Part shown: positions 25,701-38,745 of the stretch, piece after piece
How the letters are laid out: each line of letters opens with the position of its first letter
Position numbering within the stretch: the stretch's first letter is position 1
Made by a program: the position numbers and the translations under genes
The notes under the pieces: generated by a model
Databases searched by the model: none
What the model saw: only the letters and a program-made list of their open reading frames with translations
What the model was told of the DNA's origin: nothing
Assembly (NCBI RefSeq): GCF_000340215.1
Contig: NW_006921532.1
Location: 5,368,573 to 5,432,572, forward strand
Source of the DNA: Pseudocercospora fijiensis CIRAD86
Lineage: Eukaryota > Ascomycota > Dothideomycetes > Mycosphaerellales > Mycosphaerellaceae
Direction of reading: 5' to 3'
Length of the DNA: 64,000 bases

Positions 25701-27400
25701 AATATAGGTAGAGCTACGTAGTACCTTAATAATGTCCTCCTATCTAGGTAGCGGGTAAGAATCCTTAACCGTAATCTTATTTAGGCCCCTAATATCGACG
25801 ACCGCGCGTCCCTTACGGACTAGTTTGCTATCTACTATCGTCGTTTTCTAGACTACGAAGACTAGGAACCTAAATTAAGTAGGCTTAGTCGTAAAGGATA
25901 TCTTTCCTTATATATATAGAGGGTCGAACGTCTTGTTTACGACTTCTTTATTAGGGGCGTAGAGTAGGTACGCTACTATAGGAACTTTATCGTTCTTATA
26001 GCCTAGCTTTAGCGTAACTTCTAGGTAGTTAGACTTAGGAATGTCTACCGTAGTGCCCTTATCCTTCTATAGGTCCTCGTACTTCTTTACTACGGCCTCG
26101 ATAAGTTATACCTACTCTTCGGTACCGTAGGCCGTTACGCTATTAAAAAGCTAGGTCTCTTTTGTAGGGTTCGGTAGGTCCGGTAGCAGAAGGCCGGCCG
26201 CGCCGTAATCTTTAGACGCAATATAGTAGCAGCCGTAGTAGTTACACTCGCGTATATACCCTATCTTTGTATATCGTAGTAGAGTCTATAGCTAATCCGT
26301 ATCGTTACGGATCTATATGAAATTTATAGCGGCGTCTATAACTACGGCGTAGATAGTTAGGGCCTTATTCTTAAGCTCCTAGTTTTGCGGGTAGAAGGCT
26401 ACGTCTCGATCTATAGGGAGGTCCGCTCTATACTAAACAGGTACCGAAGTTACTGTTTGCGGTACTAGAACGACGTTCTTATCGCTAGAGTATATAACCG
26501 TGTAGAACTTAACTTAATCTTTGCGGCTTACTAGTAGGGGGATCTTCGCTTTTTTATAGGAGTTAATCGTTACAGTACGATATAGTATATTAATTTTGAT
26601 GCCCTCCGGGCCGATAATATCTATTGCTATAAGGAACTTAGCGCTAAGCTCCTTAACGACGTATACCCTATAACGCATATAGGCGATAACCTTAGAGCCC
26701 TTAACGATTCCCGGTACCTAAAAATCGAGGTCTACGTACTTACTAATGTCCGTTAATCCTACGCCTTTAACCTTTAGTAGGGCTATTAGACGCTTACGCT
26801 CGATATCTAGGCGCGTCTAGCGTAGGAAGGCCTCGTCGATAAGTAATACGGTAGCGCCTATATCTAGGCAAACCGCGTATTCCGTACTGTCCTTCTATAG
26901 GCGTACGACTATACGCAGATAATAATAGCCTCGAAACGCGTATCCGCTTTTAACTTTTAGTAATATAGCGGACTTAATTAGCCTAGCGTACTCCTCTACG
27001 CTATCCTTCTTAGGCGTTAGCTTCGTAGCGTGCTCAGTACGCCTATAGTCCTATAAGAGATTGTTGCTATCGAATTTCGCGCTATAATTTAAGTATAAGA
27101 ACTTTAAAGGCTATATCGTAGCGAAGGGTTCTATAGCCGGGGGAAGGTACTTATCGACGTATAGGGAAAAGGGCGATAGTAGCGGAACTTCGCTATAGTA
27201 TACTAATATAGAGTCCTATAAAGAGGCGTTATTATCTACGTAGTCTAACCTACGGTAGATATCTACCTAGTCGTTAAAGTACGCTAGTACGGAGTGCGGG
27301 CTTACTAGCCTCGCTAAGTAGCGTAAGCTAGATCGTAGGCGTAAGTATAAACGCGGCTATAGGATAGATATAGGCTCTTCGACTAATAGCTCCGGTACCT
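22790..27400 (-). pseudogene. element D pol (chromodomain Ty3/Gypsy), RIP-inactivated
   Basis: From right to left the minus strand encodes an aspartic protease core (about 26,900; CLDIGATVLLID, where DTG is expected) and a reverse transcriptase with YIDDIVIYS at 25497-25520. An RNase H region at 24894-25178 contains RPIHIDLDA. An integrase follows with a ruined zinc-binding domain and a YYPQSDGQSKRTNQ block near 23,560. A chromodomain (YKVEKLLGRR...) lies near 22,900. Most stops are TAG at expected Trp or Gln. The catalytic YIDD is intact, unlike in elements A-C. The family differs from A-C in sequence and has the C-terminal chromodomain typical of chromoviruses. Confidence 0.88.
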
Positions 27401-27499
27401 ACTTATTAGCGTAATAGTTGCGCGGGGCGTTATTACCTTAGCGGCTGCGTTCTTACTAACCCTAGGTATTACGTACGTCGTTTCGTATACCCCTATCTT

Positions 27500-30225
27500 A
27501 TCGTTGCCTACGATTAGTATTCCGATTGCTACCGCGTACTTCGTAGCCCCGATTATTATTACGTAGCTCTACTCGACTATTATAGTTAGAAGCGTACTCT
27601 TTTTAGCGTCCCTCCCCTACTAGGGCTTGCTTATCGTTTCCTTAATCTCGGCGCTAATACTAGTTTTAATTAGTATAGCTACTATTTCTAGGGCGCTTAT
27701 TGCCGTAGCCGCTAGCGTAACTACGACCTAAATTGTCGCGATATCCGTATACTACTATAGCGTACCGATCGTCGAACCTACTAGCGTAACCGCGACCTAA
27801 AGTATCGCGATACGCGCCCGAAGAATCGGCGTACCGGTCGCTATTACGAGCGTTTCGGTATTGTAACTTACTATTATACCTATTGCGGCCTCGTACTATA
27901 CCGTAGCTATCGGACTATATATACCTACGGTACTATGCTTTATACTTGTCTTCTATAGCTCGCGTAAAAGTGTAAATCGTATCGCTTAGTAAAGGCTTAT
28001 CGAGCTTGTCTTATAGGCGGGGTTCGAATCGTAACTATACCTAGTAGAGAAGAGCGTATAGTCTATTAGGGTCTGTCTCGAGACCTGCCTCGTATACGTA
28101 GCGGATACAGTTTATAATAAACTACTAGGGTACTCTACGGTTACGTACGTCCTATACTATATACGATTCGGCGTATAGCTTGTCCTAAGCCTCGATAATA
28201 GATCTACTAAACTTGTCCCTTAGGGCTTTATACTAGCGCTCGATACCCTCTCCTCCGCGAATCGTATTACAATTATTACTTATAAGCTCGTAAATAAACT
28301 ATTGCAATACGGCCCTACGGAGGCACTTCGTAAGCTAGGTACGTACTATACGGGCGTAATTAACTGCCGCGTAATCGCAAGCCGCGTCTAGAAATAGGTA
28401 TACTAAGGTAAAGGTAACCTTGTTGCCGTACGTATAGATATCCTAGCTATCTAAGTCCGCGTATAGGGCGTTAGGGTAGAAGTATCCGATATCCGTCGGA
28501 TCGAACCTCTCTAAACGCTAAGAACGCTACGGGCTATAATAGGGTAAGCGGCTAAACTAAAAGTTGTCGATATAGTACAAGTTAAAGCGGTAACCTCGGG
28601 GGCTAAAGTTCCTACTCTAGGTACTAGAATTACCTAGGCTCGGGCTTAGAGGCCCTCTAGTACCGCCTTAGCTATAGCGGCGTTGCCTAGCCTCGGCGTT
28701 GCGTTGTATATTACGGCGTAACTAATAAGGCTAGGCTTCGACCGGGTTAGGTAATAGGGCTAATAGAACTTGTTTATACGGGACCTGTTTATTTAAACCT
28801 ATACGCGCGAGGCGTTTAGCTCTCCTAGTATCGAGCCTGTCTTATACTAAGCTTAAAGGGATACTCTAGCGTAACTAGTCGATCTCGTCCCTAATTTTAT
28901 CCCTAAGTTACTATATTTAGATAACTTATTAATTTAATAGTTATCTAAATAGCTAGCGTATCTTATTACGTAGGACGGCTAGGTTAGCGGCGTTTAGGAT
29001 TTCGCCGTTAGCGTCTTTAGCGGCTACGTTAGCGCTAGCGGCGTTCTAGTTCTCGCGTACTAGGACTTCGCGTAGCGCGCCCTCTCGTAGGCGTTAAGGC
29101 TACGGGTTATCGTAAGCTAGCTACTTACCGTTGCGCTAGTTTTAGGAGGATAGTCCCGCGCCCGTATTGCGTACTCGCTAGCGGTCCGCGACTAGACGCC
29201 TAGCCTCTATACCTAGGAATGCGTTTACCGATCGGCGGCGCTATATCTACTATCGAGGAGGGGGGTTACGCTCGACGCTAGGCTCTACGTATACTAAGTC
29301 CGTACGCTAGAACTCTAGGTCTATCTCTTAGGATATATCGGCTATATCTTTAGTAGAAGCGGGTAGAAATAACGGCTCTTATTATCGAGGTCCTTGCTAC
29401 TACGTCTTAGGACGTTAATATTCCGGTTTAGGCCTCCGCTACTAAAGCTCTTACTACTAAGTACCTTATTAGTAAAGCTTAGTACCTAATAAAAGGGACT
29501 CTAGACTACTCGGGGCTAGAAGCTCCTACTATTCCGGCTCGGGGCTCTATTGCTCTATATCCTCCTATTTAGGCTTAGGACCTTGTTACTTAGGACCTTA
29601 CTACTTAGGGTCGATAGAAACCGGTAAGGACAAGGCAGGGCTACTCGGGACTAATAGCTCTAAGGCACTAAGTTCTCGTAGACCTAGGGGAAAAACAATC
29701 GGTAAGGACCTATAACGTACGTACGTAACTCGTCGCATACTAGCTACTAAAATCGTCCGCCGGCGGCGTAGTAGTAGACTAGTATCCGGACTTATAGGCA
29801 CTACTATATCTAGAGAGGGTAGTGCTAGTTCTAGAGTAGGAGCCGCTAAGTCGTTAGGTCCTATCGTGTCTAAAACTATAAGTTCGTTATAGAGTGTAAG
29901 TAGCGTCTTCGCTACTGCTGTAACTAAAGAGCGGTTAACTACCTAATCCTAAGGGAAACCGAGGGTAGTACCGCCTCTAGTATCCGAGAGTTTTCGTAGT
30001 ATATATTCTTCTAGGGGCTAATAATACGTAGTAATTTTCGTAACGACTGCTATAAGCGGGTCTCTTTGCTTCTAGTATACTAACTTAGTGTAACCGGCGT
30101 TAGCTAAGAACTCCTTAAAGCAAAAAGCGATGTTTAACGAGTAGGCGTCTAAATCGGGGCGTACGGAAGCTAGCGTATTTATAGAATAAGCGTAGGCTCG
30201 GTAATCTTATAAAAATATAGGATAA
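27500..30225 (-). pseudogene. element D gag, RIP-inactivated and interrupted by element C
   Basis: A long minus-strand frame precedes pol. It contains a capsid-like block (FDPTDIGYFYPNALYADL near 28,480, then RWYKALRDKF with Trp inferred near 28,230). A tail rich in Arg, Tyr, Ser, Asp and Gly (about 27,500-27,950) may be nucleic-acid binding. The frame continues rightward to 30225, where copy C is inserted, and remains open apart from TAA/TAG for some 200 bases beyond 37411. I infer that Gag begins right of element C. No LTR of D was found. Confidence 0.7.
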
Positions 30226-30230
30226 GTATA

Positions 30231-30428
30231 TATAAGAAGGGTTATGTTAGCAGGTAGATAGGGTGGTAGTAAATTAGTGTAGTATTCGATAGAGAACTAG
30301 GAGGAGAAGGAGGAAGGCAGGCTAGTTGGCCTACTGCTAAGCGCTAAGCTCTGCCTAAGGCATTAAGACCCTAGCTTCACTCGAGCCCGATTACATACCA
30401 ATTACGTGTAACCTCTTTAGTTCTAACA
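30231..30428 (-). repeat. 3' LTR of element C
   Basis: It runs from TATAAGAAGGG to TTCTAACA. The CA end is intact and TG is changed to TA at the other end. Confidence 0.9.
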
Positions 30429-31689
30429 CACGCTTCCCTTCTAAAGGCCGCGCCCTCGTAGCCGGTCTTTGTTCTAGTCTCAACCTCTATTGCCGCTAAC
30501 TTAGTAGGTCTAATAAGCCGCTTAGTCCGCGCTAAATTGAACGTACAACTACCGATTATATAACTATATCAAACCTTACCTCTAATATAGTATAATGTCC
30601 AACTCTAACTGCGCTATCCCTATATACAATGAACTATAAAGTAATATGTATCTATAAGAATTAAGGGCCTTCGACTAATTACAATACGAGCGCGTCTTCC
30701 CTACTATAATAGGTAGACGTACGAGGTATTGCAGCCCTGCCTCCGCTCTAAGTAATGTCGTACCGAGTTCTTTGCGTCTACTCTTAAAAGACCTAGCAAT
30801 GTCCGCTCCCGAGGGTTCGTCCGCTTCCGAGGGTTATTATTTACTATTGTAGTTTTACTAGCCTAAATTAGTTAGGTTTAGTAGCCTTTAATTGTCAATC
30901 TTATCTTATCTTTTCGGAAAAAACACAGCTCGTCTAGTTTCTATAGGTAAAGGCTATTATAAGTGTAGTAGTTAAGGTTCGCCTCGCTTAAAGGGTTAGA
31001 TAGATCGAGGAGTAACCTATTATCCGCAAGATCGACCCTAGCTAGCTTAGCTCTATAGTTTTGCCCTTAGTTAGTCTATTAGTCGCTTGATCTTTTAGGC
31101 GGCTTAAAGTTTTAATTAAAGTTTTAATTAAAGGTGCCTTAGGCCCGTAGTGCAGGTAAGGTTGTGCCTATAGGCGTAGTAACAATAGCAAGTAATGTTA
31201 ATAATAGCGGTGCTAGCCGTCTTAGTACTAACTTTACCTTGCTTCTAATTTCCTTCTTTAACTGATAACAACTCGGCAATACCGTTACTAATATAGCGGT
31301 GCCCTTCCTTTCTTAAATAGCAATATGCCCCGTAATACTATTACTAATGTGGCCGCGTTAGCCGCCGGCGCACTGCTAGCTCGTAGCGCGACACTATTGC
31401 CTTTGTTACTGTTATTCGCACGCACGCGCGCATCGCCCTTGTCGAACGCTTAGGTCTCGAGGCCTCGATAGAATAAAGACTAAGAGGGGGACCTATAGGG
31501 CGCATTAGTAAAGAGGTAGAATCCTCGAAAGAGCAGTCGATTAGTTAACAGTTATAGCGCGTTTATTAACGCTCGGTGCGCATCCGTTATCGTAGTGTAG
31601 TCTTATTGTCCTTTACTAACAATTGCTTGCCTCTAATTAGTTAGCTTAATAGCACCCCGGGGGTAGCATTATTCCTAAGCCTTAGTAAT

Positions 31690-34600
31690 ATTACGAGCTT
31701 TTAGCCTTCTTCTTGTTCTTTACGCTAGTCTAATACTCGTCTAATAGCTTAGCTATATCCTTAAAGGAACCTTTAGCTTCCTACGAGTCCTATTTAGGTA
31801 AATAGCCTTACTATCTTAATAGGTACTCCTTCTTGCCTCTCCTAGTCCGGTGCTATAGGATACGTTCTATAGACTACAGCTCTTCGCTATTAGCTAGGAC
31901 TTCTTCTAACTTAGCAGGCGCTTTATCGCCTTCGCGCTAGTAGTATAGTTTGAGGAGGGATATATAGAAGGTGTTATAGATAGTATAATAGGGTAGAAGC
32001 TATAACTAATAGGCCTAGCTATTGCCCTTCGGTTCTCGGATTCGGAATAGGCTAATAAACCGTAGTGCTAGTTTAGGGCGTGTTTTGCTATCGGGTAATA
32101 GGTGTTTACGGATACGGAGGTTCTTTATACTAAGCATAACTATATCGCCTTGCTTGAAGGTTATCGGTATATAACGCTTATCGTAGTAGGTCTTTTAGTA
32201 TTCTTAAGCCTTTGTTAGCTTCTTAGCTATCTTAGTATAAATTTCTCGCATCTTTTGAACCCTCTTAATAGCCGCTAGTGTTTTAGGTTGACCCGCTTCC
32301 CTTTCCTTACGCTCGGCCTCGAGCGATAGGGGGTCTTATAGCATAGCAGCGTTCTAGCCTATTATGGCTATATATAGTAACACCTTAGTTAATAAGTAGA
32401 CACTATTATTGTATACGAATTCAGCTAGTTGTAGGAGGTTTACCTAGTCGTTAGGATTCTCGTTAATATAGCTACGTAGGTATTGCTATAGCGTAGCATT
32501 CTGCCTCTCGGTCTAACTATCTGTTTGTAGATAGAATGCTATAGACAGGCGATGCTTAAGTCTCAGCTATAGGCAAATCTTACTCTAATAGTAAGATATG
32601 AATGTCGAGCCTCGATCGGAGACTATCCCCTTAGGGGTCCCCTAATAGCTATAGAAGATGTTGTTCTATAGCGACTTAGCTAGGTTAATAGCCGTCCAAT
32701 CCTTTCGGGCAGGAATGTAACGAGCGCCCTTAGTAAACCGGTCTACGACAACTAGGATAGCATTATACATATCCTTGCTTCCCCTACGCTTAGTAGGCGG
32801 AAGGCCTATAATAAAATCTATTATAAGCTTAGCAAATGGCTTCTTTAGAACAGGGAGCGAAGACAACTCGCTAAATAGTAAGTGCTTCGGTGCTTTAACT
32901 CGTTAATATACGGCATACGTGTTTACGTAGTCCTTTATATCCCGCTTACTATTTAGCTAGTAGTATATACGCGATAGTAGCTCGTGCGACCTCTCTATAC
33001 TATAGTAACCGGCAAGCTCACCGTTATAGTGTCGCTTAAGAAGCTCTTATCGTATCGAATGCTCGGCAGGGACATACAATCTACCCTTATAGCGCAAATA
33101 GCTATCGGCATCAATCGACCAATTCTTGCTAGATCTAGTCTTGCGGCTACTTCTAAGCTAATCTATACGAGCAGTAGCAAAAGCGTCCCTTTGCTAAGCG
33201 CGCAACAGTTCGTTTATAAAGGCTTAACTATTTCCTTATACAAGTTCGCTTAATAGCACCCTCGCTATCGTACGTAGTACGCACTATATACATCTAGTAG
33301 CACTAGTAGCCGGATTAACTGCAGTAGTGCTTTAATCGCTATTACTATATATAGCGATATCGACTAGGGAGTTATCGTAACCCTTCCTATTAGTGTTATT
33401 AAGCTTGATACGTACTATTAATATAGCAAGAGCATTAATATGCTTTAAGCCGTCGCGGAGTCTAGTAAGCCGCTTATCCTACGCTTGCCTTACTACGAGG
33501 TCTATAGCAATCTTGTACTATAGGGTTAGAAACAATAAATTAATAGATTAGGTTTCGCTATCGTAATCAGGTCGCCTCGATAGGCTATTAGTAGGGTTAC
33601 TCACACCTAGCCGATATAATATATTAAAATCAAACCTAGCGAGGTAGACGGCCTATCTAGCCTGTCGACCTATAACCCTAGTAACCTTAGTAATGCTACG
33701 AAGGTTGTTATAGTCCGTATAGACCTAAATAGGGTGCTAAGCACCGTCGAGATAGTAGCGCTAGTATTTGAAGGCTTCTACGATTGCTAAGAGCTCTTAC
33801 TCGTAGGTCTCGTACCGACGTTCTATATCGATTATCTTCCGTAAAAAGAAGGCAATTAGGTGCTAGTAGTAGTTACTGTCTAACTGCTAAGACATTATAG
33901 CTAATATAGCGAACTGCGAAGCGTTAGTCTTAATACGGATTAGTTTGCCTAGTACGAAGTAGTGTAATAAGGGGACTTTAGTAAAGCGCTGCTTTAAACT
34001 ATTAAAAGCGGCTTGTGCTCTGTTAGTCTATCTAAACTCTCTAGTTGGGTTGGCCTTAGTTTTAGTGAGCTTAGTTAGGGGCATTACATGCCGTAAATAG
34101 CCCTTAATAAAGCGGCGGTAAAAGTTAGCGAAGCCGAGGAATAACTAAAGCTCCTTAATACTAGTAGGCGTTAGCCACTTAGTAATAGTCTTAATCCGGT
34201 TAGGATTAGCCTTAATACCCTCGGTTAATACGAGGAAGCTAAGGAAGGATACCTCTTTAGTAGTAAAGGTGCATTTAGAAGGCTTGCAATACAGACTATA
34301 GGCCCGTAGGCGGTCGAGTACCTTGCGGACTGTAGCCTAGTGCTCCGCAATGTTAGGTAAGTGTATATAAACTAGGATGTTATCTAGGTAAACTATATAG
34401 AGGTAGTCTAATAGGCCCGAAAGGGCCCGATTAATATAGGACTAGAATATTATAGGGGCATTAGCTAGGCTAAATAGCATAACTAAGTACTCGAAATGGC
34501 TATAGCGAGTACGGAAGGCTGTTTTCTATTCGTTACCCTTACGAATGCGGATACGATAGTATACATCCTTAATGTCTAATATAGTGTAGTAATAGGCACT

Positions 34601-35560
34601 AGAAAGGCGATCGAGGGTCTTATTAATAAGAGGAAGTAGACAGCGATCTTTAATAGTAACAGTATTAAGCCTACGGTAATTAATACATAGACGTAGGCTA
34701 CTATCCTTCTTTAGTACGAATAGGATAGGCGCACTAGTAGGGCTGTTACTATATCGTATCTAGCTATTAGCTAGGTTTTCTTCTAGGTACTTACGTAATA
34801 TAGCAAGCTCGCGCTTACTAAGGTTGTAGAGTAGTCTAAAAGGAACCTCCTTGCCCTCTATAATGTTAATCTTATAATCCGTCTCTTTAAACATAGGCAA
34901 TGTCGATACTAGATAGTGTTTAAATATATCAATATAGGTCTCCCGAATAGGCTCTAGTATGCGAGCAAGCTAATTAGGGTCTATGCTATTAGGGGGCATA
35001 GGTTCATCGTTATTACTACCGAGTAGGTCGGCGGTCGGATCCGCTAGGGTTAGGTTGCTAATAAATAGGACCCTAATATTATTAGGGCACTCGCTAACAT
35101 TAATATGTTTAATATCCTCTTTCCTAGCGATTCTAAATCGCTACTTCTAAATGCCTAAGTCTATAGCTACAGTATAGTGCTTAAGAATAGGGTTGCTAAT
35201 AACAATAGTAGCTCCCCTATATAGGTTGTCTATATCTACTGCGTAGGCAGTGAAGTCTAGTAGGCGTTCATTTCCGAGGTCGTCCTTTAGAGCTATAGGA
35301 ACATAGTAGGCCCTATAGGTCAAGTGCCGAGCGTTATTAAACTAAGCAAGGGTTGGTAGGTTAGTCTTCGGCAGTTATCGAAGGTCTAATTGCTTAGCTA
35401 GGCGATAGCTAATAAGGGCACTAACTGAATTTCCTAGATCTAGTATAACCTTAGTTTAATAAGTAGTGCCCTTCGTGTCCTATATAAGGCAGAAGCGTGT
35501 TATAGCTAGTACAATGTCGATAGTCTTACGCCGTACGAGGCTAACAGTTAGTGCGGCGCT
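31690..35560 (-). pseudogene. element C pol, RIP-inactivated
   Basis: It holds the same domains as the pol of A. The integrase catalytic core at 32666-32866 is open for 66 codons and includes the Asp of the IDFIIGL block and the VVVDRFTK block. The RT motif is YLDN. The frame ends near 31700 with the same basic tail as A and B. Some residues around 33,000-33,500 differ more from A and B than the RIP changes explain, so C is the more diverged copy. Confidence 0.82.
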
Positions 35561-35579
35561 TACTCTTTTTTCGACTAAT

Positions 35580-37200
35580 AAGAAGGTTAGCCTATAGAGG
35601 TAGCGTTAGCTACTAAGAGGTGCTTTCGGTATTCGGCGGTAGTACGGTCGATTCGGGCCTAGTCCTTAGGTTTGTCGCATTAGCCTAGTAGATAGCTAGT
35701 GCTGTTATAGTTAAAGCACTTCAATCCGGTCGGGAGATTGTTACCGTAGCTATTATTGCTACTATTATTAGTCGAGCGGTTAGCATTATAGGGATACGAG
35801 CCCCTTCTACGGCCCCTATTACGGCCTCCTCTATATAGCCGCCGGCTACGACCTCTTCCGCGGTCGTTACTATTCCTATTATTAGCACTATTGTTTTAGT
35901 AGGACCCTTAGCTATTGCCTCCGCGGGCACTACGATTGCCGCGGTTAGTGCTAGCTAGTCGGATCCTCGATTCTAGTCGTTGCTAGAGCTAAACAGCCCG
36001 CTCGGCTGTTTCTACTTCGACTATGAATTGAATGCGTATTAGGTTAGCCTATTCAAATACACGGCGGCGGTCCAATTTAAGGACTAGTTCCTATCTTAGT
36101 TTAGGTCGTATCTTAGATATCTAGATAGAGTCGGTTTTAGGTAGCAAATCGTCCTTAAGGGTCTTTAGATAGGCCTCGAAGGATCGAGAGGTTTAGTCGG
36201 CCTTTTGTTTAGTACGTAGGTATTAGCCTTAGGCGTACTGCTAGCGCAATATAGGGTTACTAAGGGTGTTTAATATAATAGTCTTATAGTCTTGCTATTA
36301 AATAGCGGCCTAATCATTAAGAGAGTCAAAATAGTTATCCTAGGTGCGTTTTAGGTCGCTATTAATGTATTGCATAGCGTAGACGACTAATAAATAGTTA
36401 TCTAGCAGGGCCCTTAGTGCATTCCGCTAGTTCAATTTACAATTACGTATGTGATTATTGTACTGCTTGCGGCTAGAGCTATTAAACACGGTACAATCCT
36501 TAAGTTTAGTATCCTTCTTTTAAATAGCTAGTAAGGAAGGTCCTACTATTAGCTTAGCATTAGTTGCTAAGGCTTCCTATAGGCGATGAATTTCGAGGAG
36601 GTTATCCCTTAGCTATTGTTCTTAACGTAAGGCAGTAAGCCTATTCTAAGTAGCCTCTTAAAGTCTCGTTATCGGCTAGGGCCCGAAGGCTAGTTAGCTA
36701 TATCGATAGTTAACAATATTGCTAAGAATGTCGTTAACGGGCAACGATAGGTTATTTCCTTCGATTATAGGTTCTTTAGTAGGCCCTCTAGTAGGCTCTT
36801 CGGTAGGCACCTTAGTAGGAGGCACTTTAGTAGGCACTTTAGCAGGAGGCGCTTTAGTAGGCACTATGCCGCTAGCGTTGTCGTTGCTAGCGCTGCTAGC
36901 GGCAGTACGGTTATTGTTTCGTAATAAACCGGCTATTGTAAAGGGCGTTACTAATAGTGTATTATTAGCCCCTAAGATGCGGATATAGCGGAATTAGTAG
37001 ATATCGGCCTAGTATGCTTAACTTAGTATAATACGCCGTATAGAAGGCCTTGCTTAATAATTGGTACGGTTGTTTTAATAGAATAGTACGTATAGGTCCC
37101 GTTCTTTAGGCGTAATATAGTTAAATCGATAGTTTTCGTAGCTATACCGCTAAAAGCTTAAAATAAGGACTATCTAGCTGCTACCCTTAAAGGGTAGATC
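35580..37200 (-). pseudogene. element C gag, RIP-inactivated
   Basis: The PTK-type repeat region lies opposite 36719-36988 and the zinc-knuckle relic at 35677-35718. Between the PTK repeats and the LTR it differs from A and B by small indels in the number of repeat units. Confidence 0.75.
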
Positions 37201-37208
37201 GAATACTA

Positions 37209-37406
37209 TATAAGAAGGGTTATATTAGCAGGTAGATAGGGTAGTAGTAAATTAGTATAGTATTCGATAGAGAACTAGGAGGAGAAGGAGGAAGGTAGGC
37301 TAGTTAGCCTACTACTAAGCGCCAAGCTCTGCCTAAGGTATTAAGACCCTAGCTTTACTCGAGCCCGATTATATACTAATTACGTATAACCTCTTTAGTT
37401 CTAATA
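37209..37406 (-). repeat. 5' LTR of element C
   Basis: It runs from TATAAGAAGGG to CTAATA, 198 bp, followed by GTATA. The internal bases beside it (minus strand GTATTCGATCTACC) match A and B. Confidence 0.92.
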
Positions 37407-37411
37407 GTATA

Positions 37412-38330
37412 GAGTAGAGGAACTAGACTAGAGTTAGGAAACTGTTAGGGTACTTATAGGCTCTTGCCTCGACTAGTACCCGCTTCGGCAGGTGCTAGTA
37501 TAGAGTAAACAAACCTAGATAAGGAAGGTAGGCCGCCTAGTCTAGTAATTAGAGGGCTATAGGGCGCCGTCGGTATATAGCTATATATATACGAAAGATA
37601 ATATACGGAATTTAGAGGACTGTCGTAATCGTCTCGGTATCGAGCGTAGGTAGTTATTATAGTTAGGTAGGTAGGTCGGTACCGCTAGTACGGGACCTCG
37701 CGGTCGCGTTTTTTTAGTTTTTTAAGGTATCTGTTCGTCTAGTACTTAGGTACTATTTAAACGGATCTAGATCTAACTAAAGCGAAGCTACTAATTATTA
37801 TACGAGGGACGATTAGTAGGTCTGTAATAGTATAGTATTAGTAAGAGTATCTACGGTCCTACGGAAGTATATATAGGCCCGGCGTTCCGTACCTACTATA
37901 ATACTAATTTCTTTAGTACGAGTATCGCGGTTCTCTCCTAAATAGTTAATAAGATTAGAGAGTAGGTCCGAGATTTAAGGAATTAAGACTATTTCGCTCT
38001 TACCCTATTAGGATCGCTACCTAACTACCTACTACCTCTATAGGGTACTATAGTATAGTAATAGAGCCTACTATCTAGTATATAGTATATATATTATATA
38101 TTATACTATATATATAGCCTTTACGGCCGGAGGCTTAGTATATACCTATAGAGGAGTTATATAATACGCTAGTAATAGCCTAGATATAGGCCTAGTAGCC
38201 GGACTTCCTAGGTTATTAAGGTATTTATATAAGCCCTTACCTATGTATTCCGGGTATATACTAGTATATTATACGGTGTATATAGGGCTAATTCCTAGTA
38301 TACCGTATATCCACATCCCTACTATAGTGT
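37412..38330. other. RIP-mutated flank, left border of the gene island
   Basis: The first 200 bases probably continue the gag frame of element D. The rest has no recognisable coding frame. It includes a TA-rich, nearly self-complementary run at about 38080-38122. The RIP signature stops abruptly at about 38,310-38,350: CA and TG become common and normal gene sequence begins. The missing 5' LTR of D could be here but I could not demonstrate it. Confidence 0.5.
38080..38122. repeat. TA-rich near-palindromic run
   Basis: Alternating TATATA with the symmetric core ATATATTATATATTAT could form a hairpin. It lies within RIP-mutated DNA and is likely a by-product of mutation rather than a functional site. 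Confidence 0.4.
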
Positions 38331-38745
38331 AAGCTGCCTATTAGCTCCGCCGCCAACAACACGCCCTGGACGATTTAAACCCTGCAGTCAATCTCGGGAG
38401 ACTCGGAGAGGGGCAAGCTGACCGGGAAGATGACTGTGAACAGCAACAGCCTTTCACGATATCGTCTTCATTCAACTAACCAGAGGCAGAACCTCCAAGA
38501 ACCACGTGGCTAAGGACGTGCAGCTCATTCTGATTGTTTCTTCCGACTCTTTCCATAAACGTATTCCACTTGCCAAGACGTCAGCAAGCCAGGCTTCTCG
38601 TATATCGCATGGAACAGACGTATGACCAGGAGAGGGAGCGCGCATACCTATAAGAGAAGCCCGCACTGACAATTCGAGGTCAGTGAATTGTAAAGACACC
38701 AGCAGAAGCTCAACCTGACGACAACAAAACATACTCTGCGTCAAC

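Larger units (their letters stand above)
30231..37406 (-). mobile_element. Ty3/Gypsy LTR retrotransposon, copy C
   Basis: Target duplication GTATA stands at 30226-30230 and 37407-37411. LTRs are 30231-30428 and 37209-37406, each 198 bp. Coding order on the minus strand is as in A and B. The integrase core is well preserved at 32666-32866 (IDFIIGLPP, VVVDRFTK). YLDN lies at 34379-34390 and the knuckle at 35677-35718 (Cys, Tyr, Tyr, Cys). It is about 7.2 kb and inactive through RIP stops. Insertion into the gag region of D shows that C is younger than D. Confidence 0.93.
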
